From Blasia pusilla (Eukaryota > Marchantiophyta > Marchantiopsida > Blasiales), in NCBI GenBank assembly GCA_050084515.1, contig CM114271.1, positions 46,748,001 through 46,812,000 of the forward strand: a DNA stretch of 64,000 nucleotides, in the 5' to 3' direction. The translations under genes were made by a program, and so were the position numbers. Below, piece after piece: positions 47,921-57,994 of the stretch. The notes under the pieces were generated by a model. The model did not search any database. It had not been told where the DNA came from and saw nothing but the letters and a program-made list of their open reading frames with translations. Numbering within the stretch: the first letter of the stretch is position 1; each line of letters starts with the position of its first letter.

Positions 47921-48288
47921 GAAATGCGTGAAAGACCTCTTTGTCATAAAACACGTTTACAATCACATACAATCGAGCCAAACCCACTCCACGATGGGGA
48001 GAATCTAGGTCGAAGCTTATGGAAACACCATAGCCAAGAGCTCTACTCACTACCAAGGCTAACTCCCAACGCATAACAGGCTCAACTCAAAGAACGATCG
48101 TTTCTTTGAGTGCACTCCACCTTATATCCTCCAACCTAAGAGCGGGCCCCTTTGGGAAAGTAACCCCAACCGAGTAACCCCAACCCTATGTATGGAACCG
48201 CATCTCTACCAATCCACTATGGTCCTACATAAGGAATGGCCTCTACTAGCACACCATACTCTACGACATAATCCGTATGGTCATGACA
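47921..48288 (-). repeat. Element E left terminal repeat A1
   Basis: Starts TGTCATGACC at 48288. The predicted primer segment is complementary to 48086-48095 on the + strand. Nearly identical to A2 at 38683-39044. Confidence 0.9.
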
Positions 48289-48292
48289 AATG

Positions 48293-48830
48293 CCCCTACA
48301 CCAAAGTTACACCCCTTGCCTATTATAGGGTTGGGTTACTGTTGGAGTGTGGACTTTGCGGGACCTTTACCGTTGATTGTACGACATCATCGATATATGT
48401 TGGTGATGGTGGAGCACTTCTCCAAGTGGATTGAGTTGGTGGTATTACCTGACAAGGCAAGTGAGGGAACGGCATATGCGTTTCTTGATAGAGTGCTTAG
48501 TCATTTTGGTGCACGAGCTGAGGTGCTGACTGATGAGGGTACAGAGTTTCAAGGTGAGTTTTAGATCTTGTGTGACAAGGCGTTGATTGATCATCGGACC
48601 ACGTCTCGAGATCATCTAGAGGCGAATGGTTTGGCTGAGCGTGTGCTTCAGACGGTGAAGAGGGCATTGCGCAAGTATGGCCTATAGAAGGGGCATCTTG
48701 GAGACTAGGATATTCTGTTGCCATGGTTAGCCATGGGATATAGGTTCAGTCGCCAAGCATCCTTGGCTTCCTTCTCACCTTATTTTCTGTTATACGGCCG
48801 AGATCCAGACTTGCCATTAGCAATTTGTCG
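48293..48830 (+). pseudogene. Element D integrase, core (continues after E)
   Basis: Resumes with the PTPKLHPLPI region and holds the DDE core: WSVDFAGPLPL, LTDEGTEFQGEF and the Glu in GLAERVLQTVKRA. PWLAMGYRFSRQASLASFSP follows. In-frame TAG codons occur at 48563, 48687 (shared with E) and 48707. Confidence 0.85.
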
Positions 48831-49388
48831 GGAGTCTAGTGAGGTGGTGGACCTTGATGACCCAGAGATGTGGATGAGAGTGTGTTCTCAACGGGCAGAG
48901 CTCTTTCGGAGAGTTATGCCAACATCCTTTGAGAATCTTGCCATTGCTCAACTCAAGGATACGTTGCGGTATGCAACTATTCGGGTGGAGGTTATCGACC
49001 ATCGATTCGTAGGTTCCATGTGGGGAACTATGTCTATTTGCAGCAGATTGCACCAAAAACGTTGGATGTGACGGCAGGCCGCACTATTTTACGAGTGCGA
49101 GAGGTGTTAGCTTATGGAGTTCTCATGTTGGAGGGTCGTGACGGAGTTTTTTGGAAGGACCATGTGCGTAATTGTGCGCCATGTCATCTTCCAAATGTGG
49201 ATGGTACTGTTGATCCAAGCTTAGCCATGATACGTGCTAGCTTGAGGTGCATGTTGTGTGGGTCTGCTGGTAACGCAGCCCGTATGTTGGTGTGTGATCG
49301 GTGTTCTAGGGGTTGGCACATGATATGTTTGACTCCACGTATGGATGTTGTTCCTACTGGAAGGTGGGTTTGTCCTCGATGTACTTAG
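48831..49388 (+). pseudogene. Element D integrase tail and PHD finger
   Basis: After a frameshift near 49010 the frame 49020-49388 reads ILRVREVLAYGVLMLEGRDG, HVRNCAPCHLP and an intact PHD finger: CMLCGS, MLVCDRC, RGWHMICL, GRWVCPRC, then a stop. All eight zinc ligands are present. Confidence 0.85.
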
Positions 49389-49562
49389 GAGGGGTAGATG
49401 ACTTGATCTTTGCATGATATGGATTACAGATGTGCGACTAACGATGGGGCAACCTCACACCCAACCTTTTGACTCGTGCACCCACGAAGGTGTATAGCAT
49501 GTAGTAGATGTATAGGGCTACCTGGGAGTTAGAGGGACCTAACCACCAGTTAAGGGGGTGAG

Positions 49563-50140
49563 TTATGATACACTTGTGTTTGTGTATGCTCTCGTCTATG
49601 TTATGTATGTATGTGAATATGGTATGTCAACGATGTATGTTGTATGACGATGTGGATTCTCACGACAGCTCTCATGACCATACGGATTATGTCGTAGAGT
49701 ATAGTGTGCTAGTAGAGGCCATACCTTATATAGGGCCATAGTGTCTAGGTAGGGATGCGGTTTCATACATAGGGTTGGGGGTTACTCCGTTGAGGGTGAT
49801 TTTTCCAGTAGGGACCGCCCTTAGGTTGGAGGGTATAGTGTGGAGTGTACTCAAAGAACAGTTAGTTCTTTGAGTTGAGCCTGTTGCGTTGGGAGTTAGC
49901 CTTGGTAGTGAGTAGAGCTCTTGGCTATGCTGGTTCTCGCAAGCTTCGACCTGGATTCTCTCATCTTGGAGTGGGTTTGGCTCGATTGTATGTGATTCTA
50001 TAGGTGTTTTATGACAGTAGGTCTTTCACGGATTTCAGTTGTGGTACACTTGTGTTTGTGTATGCTCTCGTCTATGTTATGTATATATGTGAGTATGGTA
50101 TGTCAACGATGTATGTTGTATGACGATGTGGATTCGCACG
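49563..50140 (+). repeat. Element D right end: B1, A2, B2
   Basis: B1 49563-49667, spacer GC, A2 49670-50036 (TATA at 49834, primer-like GTTCTTTGAG at 49865-49874), B2 50037-50140. The same arrangement as in E and in family 1. Confidence 0.88.
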
Positions 50141-50433
50141 AAAATGCCCAATCTATGGGCCCAACAAAGGGGCAATGTATTGTGGACCATTGCAGACCAC
50201 AATATATCATGCACGGTGTTGTGAAGTTTGTTTCATAAGAGCACAAAGAGGGGATGGGTCTCATAGGAGAGCCATTGATTGCCATCAACATGCCTTGCAT
50301 CATGAATTGTATAGATTGGATGGTACGTAGAGGTGAGATCTTGTGTGCTTAGTCTGACAACAAACACAAGTTATGGTTGGAACACCTCACCTTATTAGAC
50401 TATGAGTATCCAAAGTATAGCTTCACTAACTAT

Positions 50434-50523
50434 CTATATTATTATGGGAGAGCGCCTTTTTGATTTCCAAACACCTCTTTGTTTGACATGTGGCAATTAG
50501 GTAGCAAGAAAATATTTCACATG
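50434..50523 (+). repeat. Short dispersed repeat, copy 4
   Basis: Matches the repeats at 799-880, 1102-1190 and 1401-1490: TATATTATTATGGGAGAG, TTGACATGTGGCAATT and AGCAAGAAAATATTTCACAT, here just outside element D. Confidence 0.65.
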
Positions 50524-51939
50524 GTATCGGAACCAAAAAGAAATTTTGAATTTGTGTGCAATGTCATTAATCCCTACCCTTCACGGGCTATAGACTAGCA
50601 AAAACTCTTCAACATTTTTTTTATTTTCTTTGCCTCGCACGGTACCTTACTAATTTCTATGTATTTTAAACATATCCAAAATTTGATGACACAAATGTGG
50701 CATTTGTGTCATATTTATTTTAAACAGTTAATTGCATACCTCTCAAATTTTTGTGCTATTATTTGTGACCCATTTTCTTTTTGCATTCCTCCACCCTGGA
50801 AAGACATACACATGGCAAGGATTATGCCCCTTTATTAACGGGATTTCACCCTTAGGCTTCGGCCCTTCTCGATGGCTATGTCCAATCATTTTTTTGATTC
50901 ATTTCTTTTCTTGCTTTGTACTTCACCCACTGAAGACGTGGCCAATTAAAAGAAACCTCCGGAACGGCTGATTCCGCTACTGTCACGCGCTGTCCTTCCG
51001 CTTTCCCCTTCACTTACCACGGTAACGAACCTCTACGCTAAACTAAACGAGGTTAAAGAAACTACTCCCAGAGCTCGTCAAATCAGCCGTAGTAAAGTTA
51101 CTCGCGAAGTCGACACCTAAGCGTGACTTCGTCGAGGCCAGTACAATGTCGGCCACGTGTAGCCAGATCTGTGGCGAGCAGTCCGTAGGCGACCGCCTTT
51201 GAGAGCGAATCTTTGGCCCAAAACGGACGGGACGGAAGTCAGGGGACGCCCAAGGGCTGGGGACGATTGGCAATCTGACAGCCCCCCCCCCCGCCCAATG
51301 GTGCCCGAAACAAATACCGGCGGAAAATAGCCCTTTTGGGGTTATGGTCCCCGGAACCGGAAAGCGCATCATGGCGAAGTATTTAGAAAGGAGGAGGAGG
51401 AGGAGGAGGAGGACGGTGACGACGTCGACGCGGGGTTCGCCTACGTGGCGCTGGGGTTGCTGGTCTGGAGATTAGCGCAAGAAAGCTGGCACGGGTTGAT
51501 GCGAACGAAGACTAACGAACGCCTCCCAAATAATGGAAGGAACTCGAGAAATCATTGCGGGTAGAGGAAAGCCTGGAAAGGTTCGCGGCCCAACCTGACC
51601 GTGGTTAGATCAACTGGAGGGAGGAAGGGAGGGAGGGTGGATGGAAAGGGGACCCCGTCGGGCTATGGGTTATTTTAGTAGCTAAATATAGATGACCGGG
51701 AGAGACCCAGCTTGCAACGCGCGAGAAGAGAATATCCACGCCGGGTCAACCGGTGCGCAACCCGCAACGATTGCCCAATGCCGCTCGACAGAAGGGAGGG
51801 AGAGGATGTGCGAGAGAAGTTCCGGACGTAATCGCATGATTAACATCACGTTTCGTGGCGATTGATTAGAAGCGTCACGCACGAGTCCAACAGAGACTTG
51901 ATCCCAGGCAAGAAAGCCTCCTCTGCCTCCGTTCACCGA

Positions 51940-51961
51940 AAGAGAGAGAGAGAGAGAGAGA
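51940..51961. repeat. (GA)n microsatellite
   Basis: About eleven GA dinucleotides upstream of the GMPP gene. Plant promoters often carry such GA stretches; function here is unknown. Confidence 0.9.
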
Positions 51962-52591
51962 AAAGGACCAAGTGTAACACGGGCCCGTTTGACTATTACG
52001 CATCGGTTTGGGGTTTCACTCCAGGTTCGGAGGACGGTGACTACTGTTGCATCGTCGTGTTTTAATTGGGCCATTATTCTCCTAGTGCAGCCACTGTACC
52101 CTGGGCATAAGGATGTGACTTCCTCCTTTGCCACTCCAGTTCGGCAGGAGAAGAGCGAGAGAGTGTGAGCACAGCAGCTCTCCTCGTTGAAAGAGACGCA
52201 GGGTGGGCGAGAGGGCTCCAGGAAGGGGAGGGTTGAACAGCAGCGGGCCCGTTCTCTTCTTGCTCTGTATCGTCCGTTTTGACTCTTGCAGTCGCTGGCC
52301 TCCTCGCTCTCCAAATCAGACGAGCGATAATACCTCTCTGCCATTCTTCTCATCTCACCGTAGGACTTCTCTTGCCTCCTGTCCATTCCCCCATCGTGTG
52401 ATTGGCGCTGGTGATTGCTTTGCGGATTGCATTCTCCATCCTCTGGCGTCCTACTCGTGGCATTCTCGATTTCCTGCAGCCCACTTTGCAAGAGACTAGT
52501 AGCTGATTCTTCTTGCGGTGTCACTTTCATTTTCAGGCTCCTTCTACAGGTCGAGTGTGAGATCTATCCGTCTAATAGACAGCCAAGCAAC

Positions 52592-55531
52592 ATGAAGGCT
52601 CTGATATTGGTGGGGGGCTTCGGCACCAGGCTGAGGCCGCTTACGCTCAGTGTCCCTAAGCCTCTTGTGGATTTCGCCAACAAGCCCATGATCCTCCATC
52701 AGGTGTGTCTTTTCTGCTTGGTCAAAGGCGTGAAACTGCAATTCACAGTGCACCTTATGAATTGCGGGCTGGCGCGGAAAGTGAAGATCCCAATGCTCAC
52801 AACAGAGCTGTCGCTGCGATTAAGCATAATGTCGACGATATTCACGACTCGGTCTCGAGGCATCTATTGTCACGCCTTCCAAAATCGCGAACCTTTGAAG
52901 TAAATTGTGATCGCATCAGTTAGAGTGTCCAATCATTGATGCCGGAGAAGGTACAATTGTCGCCAGTACAAGGAGACGCCTCCGAAACTTCTGGTTTCGG
53001 AGTGGCGGACGAGAAACGAACCCTGAGCGATCGTTCTTTGGTCAGGGCTAAGTGCCCTGATGTGGCTAAAGGTGTTAGTGGGGACCAACGTTAGAAGAAA
53101 GCCATCATATGCCATGGAGTCACTGATGTTCTCTTTTCTTGCAGATCGAAGCGTTGAAGTCAGCCGGAGTTACTGAGGTCGTTTTGGCAATCAACTACCA
53201 ACCCGAGGTACACTTCAATTTCTTCGGAGATATCAACTATCTGAGATTTGCTGCTCTTGGGGGTGTTTGTGCCCTCGTGGTTGTCTACCCATGAGTCGAG
53301 TGACACCGTCTATAAACTAGTGGAATGCGTCGTGATCACAGTAGATCTCGCCGTAGCCATGAATCTACGAATGGCAGAGGCACCACTCTCTGTTATCCTC
53401 CCCATGAAGTAAACAGCTGCCACAGAACACCATCATGGACAGACGAGGCATTGGATATAGATCTGCAATTCCAGTAGCGTTGTCGAGCCGGAGAAAACTT
53501 TTTTCACTTTCGTCTACAGAAAGTTGGATCTTTCGTTCTCGTCTTAGAGAACACATGAATTCCCATGATCTTTTCTCCTTCCAGCCTTCCGCAAAACAGA
53601 GTGAAAGGGTAGTGTCCATCGCTTTCGCTCCAGCGATCAACAAAGGCGACCTTGCGCCTTTCGGTGACCTGGCTGTCTTAAAAAGGTCGACTGATATTAG
53701 ACAGTGGTCCAAGTGACGCCACCTGACCTGTGGACGCCTCGGCACAAACTGTATGAGGCTGGCATCTGCGACTTGATCGTGAAGATTCTGTTCTTGGAGA
53801 CGGCTCCAACGTGAAGCTGCTGATCGTTTGCTTGACAATCCCAGCTCTCGCTTTCCGATTAGGAGATCCACGTAGTTGATTGCGTTGAATGAGATTGGCA
53901 ATTTCCATTCCTCTCTCTTTGTACGGGTGGTCGTGGTGCTAGTTCCATATAACAAATAGGTAAACTAATGCGGTACCCACCTCCTTGCGATGTCAAATGC
54001 GCTGACCGATCGAATGTAACGGCGTGCAGGTTATGCTGACCTTCCTGAAGGAATTCGAAGCTAGATTGGGTATAAAAATTGTTTGCTCCCAAGAAAGAGA
54101 GCCCATGGGAACAGCTGGCCCCCTGGCTTTGGCACGAGATATACTGGCTGATGGATCCGGTGAACCTTTTTTCGTTTTGAATAGCGACGTGATCAGTGAA
54201 TATCCACTGAAAGAAATGATTGTATTTCACAAGAGCCATGGTGGTGAGGCTTCTATCATGGTTACCAAGGTACTGGCCCAGTGCATTTTTTTCGCATTTC
54301 CGCGTCCAGATAGTACCGGTGGATGTGAAGTTTCTTCCAGTTCAGTTTCTCTTTGGAAACTCATGTTCTCTGCCCCGACCGAATTCTGTCCTGCAGGTAG
54401 ACGAGCCCTCCAAATATGGTGTGGTGGTCATGGATGAAGCAAGTGGAGAAGTTCAGCGATTTGTCGAGAAGCCTCAGATGTTTGTCGGAAACAAAATCAA
54501 TGCTGGTATCTATCTTTTGAACCCCAGCGCTCTCAACAGAATAGAGCTACGGCCTACTTCCATCGAGAAGGAAGTGTTCCCCAAGATTGCTGCCGAGAAG
54601 AAGTTATTTGCTATGGTACTTCCAGGTTTCTGGATGGACATCGGTCAACCCCGAGATTATATCACAGGTACACAACCGCAAGAAGTGACTCCTCAAATCT
54701 ATATGCTCTCCCGAATGCTGAGTGCATAGCTTAACTACGTGATTACGAAGTCCTCGCGCGCTTTTGAGTCCCTTGATGCTAGAAGTTATTCATCGATGCT
54801 AGAAGTGTGAAAGTTAGACAAGTTGCGGCCAAACCGCGATTCGGGTCATCCTGAAAGCAGCACCTCATACTCCACGATGAAAATGAAATCTGTGTGGAAC
54901 TTTTTCACTCGTAACGTAATGATAGGGTTTGCTGGGGGAATTGATTTCTCTTGTTTGAAGGAAAGACCTCAAACCTGGTCGTGAAAGCGATCATTGTAGA
55001 TTTATGTCCTGTCTAGTTTTCAGATGTTGATGGGTCTCATTGCTTTGTTCCGCGAGTCTTTACATGGTGAGGTAGGCCTTGACATATGCGACACGCCAGC
55101 TCTCACTCACACCTTGAAGCGGAATTCCAGGTTTGCGCCTCTACTTGGATTCCCAGAGGAGGAGGCATCCAGAGGTCCTCGCCACGGGTGTTCATGTGGT
55201 GGGCAACGTGGTTGTTGATGAGACCGCCCAGATTGGAGAGGGCTGCTTGATCGGCCCTGATGTTGCAATTGGTCAGGGCTGTGTCATAGAGAGTGGAGTC
55301 CGGCTCTCTCGTTGCACCATCATGCGTGGAGTTCGAATTAAGAAACATGCGTGTGTTTCTGGCAGCATCATTGGGTGGCATTCTACAATCGGACAATGGG
55401 CTCGAGTAGAAAACATGACTGTGTTGGGAGAGGATGTGCACGTTTGCGATGAAATATACAGCAATGGTGGAGTCGTTCTACCACACAAGGAAATCAAATC
55501 GAGCATCCTCAAGCCTGAGATTGTGATGTAG
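52592..55531 (+). CDS. GMPP: Mannose-1-phosphate guanylyltransferase (GDP-mannose pyrophosphorylase)
   Basis: Makes GDP-mannose from mannose-1-phosphate and GTP in the cytosol, feeding ascorbate synthesis, N-glycosylation and cell-wall polymers. Five exons: 52592-52702, 53145-53207, 54030-54269, 54397-54667, 55131-55531. All junctions are GT-AG and in phase and give exactly 361 residues, the length of the Arabidopsis enzyme CYT1/VTC1. The N terminus carries the nucleotidyltransferase signature [11 protein letters not shown] with PKPLVDF. Further landmarks are FVLNSDVI, the FVEKP motif near residue 160, and INAGIYLL. The last exon holds the left-handed beta-helix with hexapeptide repeats (from about residue 245) and ends [11 protein letters not shown]. 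No break was found, so the gene appears functional. The start is fixed by the family-typical MKALILVGG. Confidence 0.95.
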
Positions 55532-56850
55532 TCGATGAGCGATCTACATAAGTTCAATCCCCGCTTACAATTGAATATCGGTAATCAGGAGGCTCTCGCG
55601 AGCGCATGGAATGCTGTGCTGGTGGAGTTCCACTATAAGAGCGATCATCTTGATATTCTGCTTGATGTTCGGAAGACAGCCAGAGATACATAAGCAGGGC
55701 TTGATAACCACCCGAGCTACATCTGACCGGTTCAGAATATTTTCTGAGAGGAATCAATCCCCACAAGTTGTGTAAAATACAAATGGTAATCTCTTCCGAG
55801 TAGAGGGAAAGGGAGAGGGAGGATCTTCTTTCTGAAAGCCAACGATAAGCAGAAATGAAATCTGCCCGATGGACTCTGGAGAGTTTTACTCTTTTCTTAG
55901 GTAGTGCTGTTTTTGACCCTGTAATCTAGTGAGAGCTTATACTGATGTAATTGACGCCTACGGTTTTGTACAAGGCACCGTGGTTTTCGTCTGACAGTCA
56001 CTTAAGATGAACGGATGGATCAATGAGCTTTGGCACTTCCAGAAAAATAAAGTGCAAGTCAGCATCAAGTGTTGGGGTTTTGATCAGGACTCACTTGAGA
56101 TTATACGAGGATTACCCATGTAGCGGGTTGTTTAGGTGGTTTTGAGTTCCTCCTATCGGCCATTCTCTCTCTTAGTTGAGACAGCAAAAATACGGGAATC
56201 TCTGGTATTACTCGGTCATACTTTTTGTAACCGTGACTTCACATCCGTATGGATACAAACCGATTGACTGGATATTCACTTCTCTCGTGGACCAATGATG
56301 AGAAAATCGCCTGTGTAATCCTTCTATGTATTCCATCTGTGTTCTCGCGTAGGGCGTGTCTCGTCACCCATCTGATAATTTCTGATTGCATTGTGGAATC
56401 CATGTAGTCAGCTCACGTTGGGAATTTCGTTACTCACAGACTGCCTTCGATTTCGTGACGAGCCCTCTCTCCATTCATTCCACCTAGCATGCAGCAAGTG
56501 AGGCCGAGACGTCTCCGATCTTTTCCTCTTACGATTCTCCTTGCATACTGGCCGGTACCAAATCTCTGCCTTCTTGGGAGGTCGCTGGATTGTCGCGGTC
56601 AGCACTCGTATCTCTAAGCTATCTTTCCTACCTACCTTATCGGTTCGGGTTCTGCGCCCGTGTCACGGAAGCACGTGGTACCGTACCCTACTCCAGGCCA
56701 CCTAGCTGTGATGTATGTTATTGTGGTCGGTCGAGTGCAGCGCTTGATGAAATACGGTCCGTTCCACAGCAAGATACACGATTGCATGGGGGACCCATCT
56801 CACTATGTCACCTGACAGATTTAAGAGTCAGTGAGGGGTGGAGAACGGAT
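55532..56850. other. 3' flank of GMPP and intergenic DNA
   Basis: The first few hundred bases are presumably GMPP 3' UTR. No further gene or repeat was recognised. Confidence 0.5.
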
Positions 56851-57994
56851 CGAAGCGAGTTTGCGTAGCTGGAGCACATGGTAAGGAGAATCATCACCCG
56901 AGTGACAGCTATGTTCGGAACGAGCTGTCATTTATTTCTTCAGTGGGTCGTGGACCTACTCGTTCCCAGTGGAGTTCCAGGGAAGATTTTCCCATTGTTA
57001 CCACTTCGAGAGACGCGGTAACGAGTTCGTTGTATAGCTCATTATCCCGAGGCATCGTTTCATCGGGAGCCTCCGGAGTAGCGAATCCTTGCAAGGATTG
57101 TACGGTGAGCCATAACATATCCTGATTGCATGTAGACAGGCTAGTGACAGTCTACTCTCACCCGAAGGCTAGGAACTAGTAGGAAGAGGGCGTCAACCGA
57201 CTCGTGAGCACTTGTAACGATACTTGAAGTAGATCAGCTTTAGTCATTGATGTTGTCATCCTACATTCTGCTTGCCTTTTCATTTGGTACCTCACTGTCC
57301 TCTCCCTGGACCTTGTGAGGTAAGTTTCTTCTATCCATCATTTCTCCCACGATCGATGACGTCTCTCAGACAAACTAGTGCCCCCTACTCATCGTCGAAG
57401 GCCCGTCCAAAACTGCCGAGGCCTGTTGTATAGTACCGCTCGAAAACTTCTGCGCCGTGCAGGGTAGGGGTGGTTTAGCACGCGCGTGCTTCTCTTCTCC
57501 GGGTTCTCCCGTCCACCGCTCCACCAGGCTTGTGATCTGCTTATCTTTTCCCTGCTGTGATGCTAATTTTAATGACAAACGCCGTGAGGAGTCTCTTGAG
57601 CACACTGGAGTCCGAGATAACCAATGAAAGTACCACGACGTTTTACTTTCTTTATGAGGATATAGCAGTCTTCGGAACCGAATGTGCACGCGATAAAGAG
57701 TCTGTCAGGCACTAAAAGCCCGAAGTCAGTCCATTAACTTACTGCTCAGAAGTTTTGCTGTATCACATTGTTATTTGAAGTAGTCTGGCCGAGGACAACC
57801 GCGTGCTCACCAACAGTGTTCAGTCGGTGAAAATCGATCTGGAGATTCTCGCACGAGAGCTCCAATCTTTACGAGCAACAGGGAGAATCTTGAGGTACGT
57901 GAGCGCGGAATCCAGGCGTTCATGTACTCGGCGTAGCATTGAGTTTCGACGAATCCAAGTTGCATGTGAAGATGATAGTAAGCCAAGCTTCTAA
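56851..57994 (+). CDS. Possible unidentified multi-exon host gene
   Basis: Two stretches look like exons. One ends at 57104 before GTGAGC and reads SSVGRGPTRSQWSSREDFPI ... SSGASGVANPCKDCT, Ser-rich. The other is about 57784-57894, ends before GTACGT and reads LAEDNRVLTNSVQSVKIDLE ... ARELQSLR, a probable coiled coil. Between them MTNAVRSLLSTLESEITNE (near 57570-57620) could be a further coiled-coil exon. I do not recognise the family, and start, end and phases are unresolved. Confidence 0.35.

Larger units (their letters stand above)
38576..48288 (-). mobile_element. Element E: full-length family-2 retrotransposon nested in D
   Basis: 9713 bp with TG...CA ends: TGTCATGACC at 48288 (left end of the element) and GCACGACA at 38576 (right end). 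The target AATG is duplicated at 38572-38575 and 48289-48292, and removal of E plus one copy restores the integrase sequence of D. Internal order on the - strand matches D. A1 and A2 are nearly identical apart from small indels, so the insertion is relatively young. The coding region nevertheless has many frameshifts. Confidence 0.92.
30540..50140 (+). mobile_element. Element D: family-2 gypsy-type retrotransposon with DNA methyltransferase and PHD finger (interrupted by E)
   Basis: Without E the element is about 9.9 kb. Order: A1 (30540-30890), leader with a 5S-like antisense module, gag, retropepsin, methyltransferase, reverse transcriptase, RNase H, integrase (split at 38575/48293 by element E), GPY/F-like tail, PHD finger, B1-A2-B2 (49563-50140). 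The termini are eroded (TGCTAGCATGACC at left, CGCACGA at right), so its own target duplication is unclear. Most premature stops are C-to-T type changes such as CAG to TAG. The catalytic motifs of protease, methyltransferase, polymerase and integrase are largely intact. Confidence 0.85.
50141..52591. other. Intergenic region and 5' flank of the GMPP gene
   Basis: The first 280 bp hold short coding-looking stretches (for example GLIGEPLIAINMPC) that I cannot identify. A dispersed repeat lies at 50434-50523. From about 51.0 kb the DNA is purine-rich with GGA and GA repeats and is the likely promoter and 5' UTR of the gene at 52592. Confidence 0.5.

Noticed and set aside
38200-49400. Tyrosine recombinase, expected from the split-repeat ends
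   Set aside because: The region encodes HHCC and DDE integrase motifs. I saw no R...H-x-x-R...Y recombinase signature.
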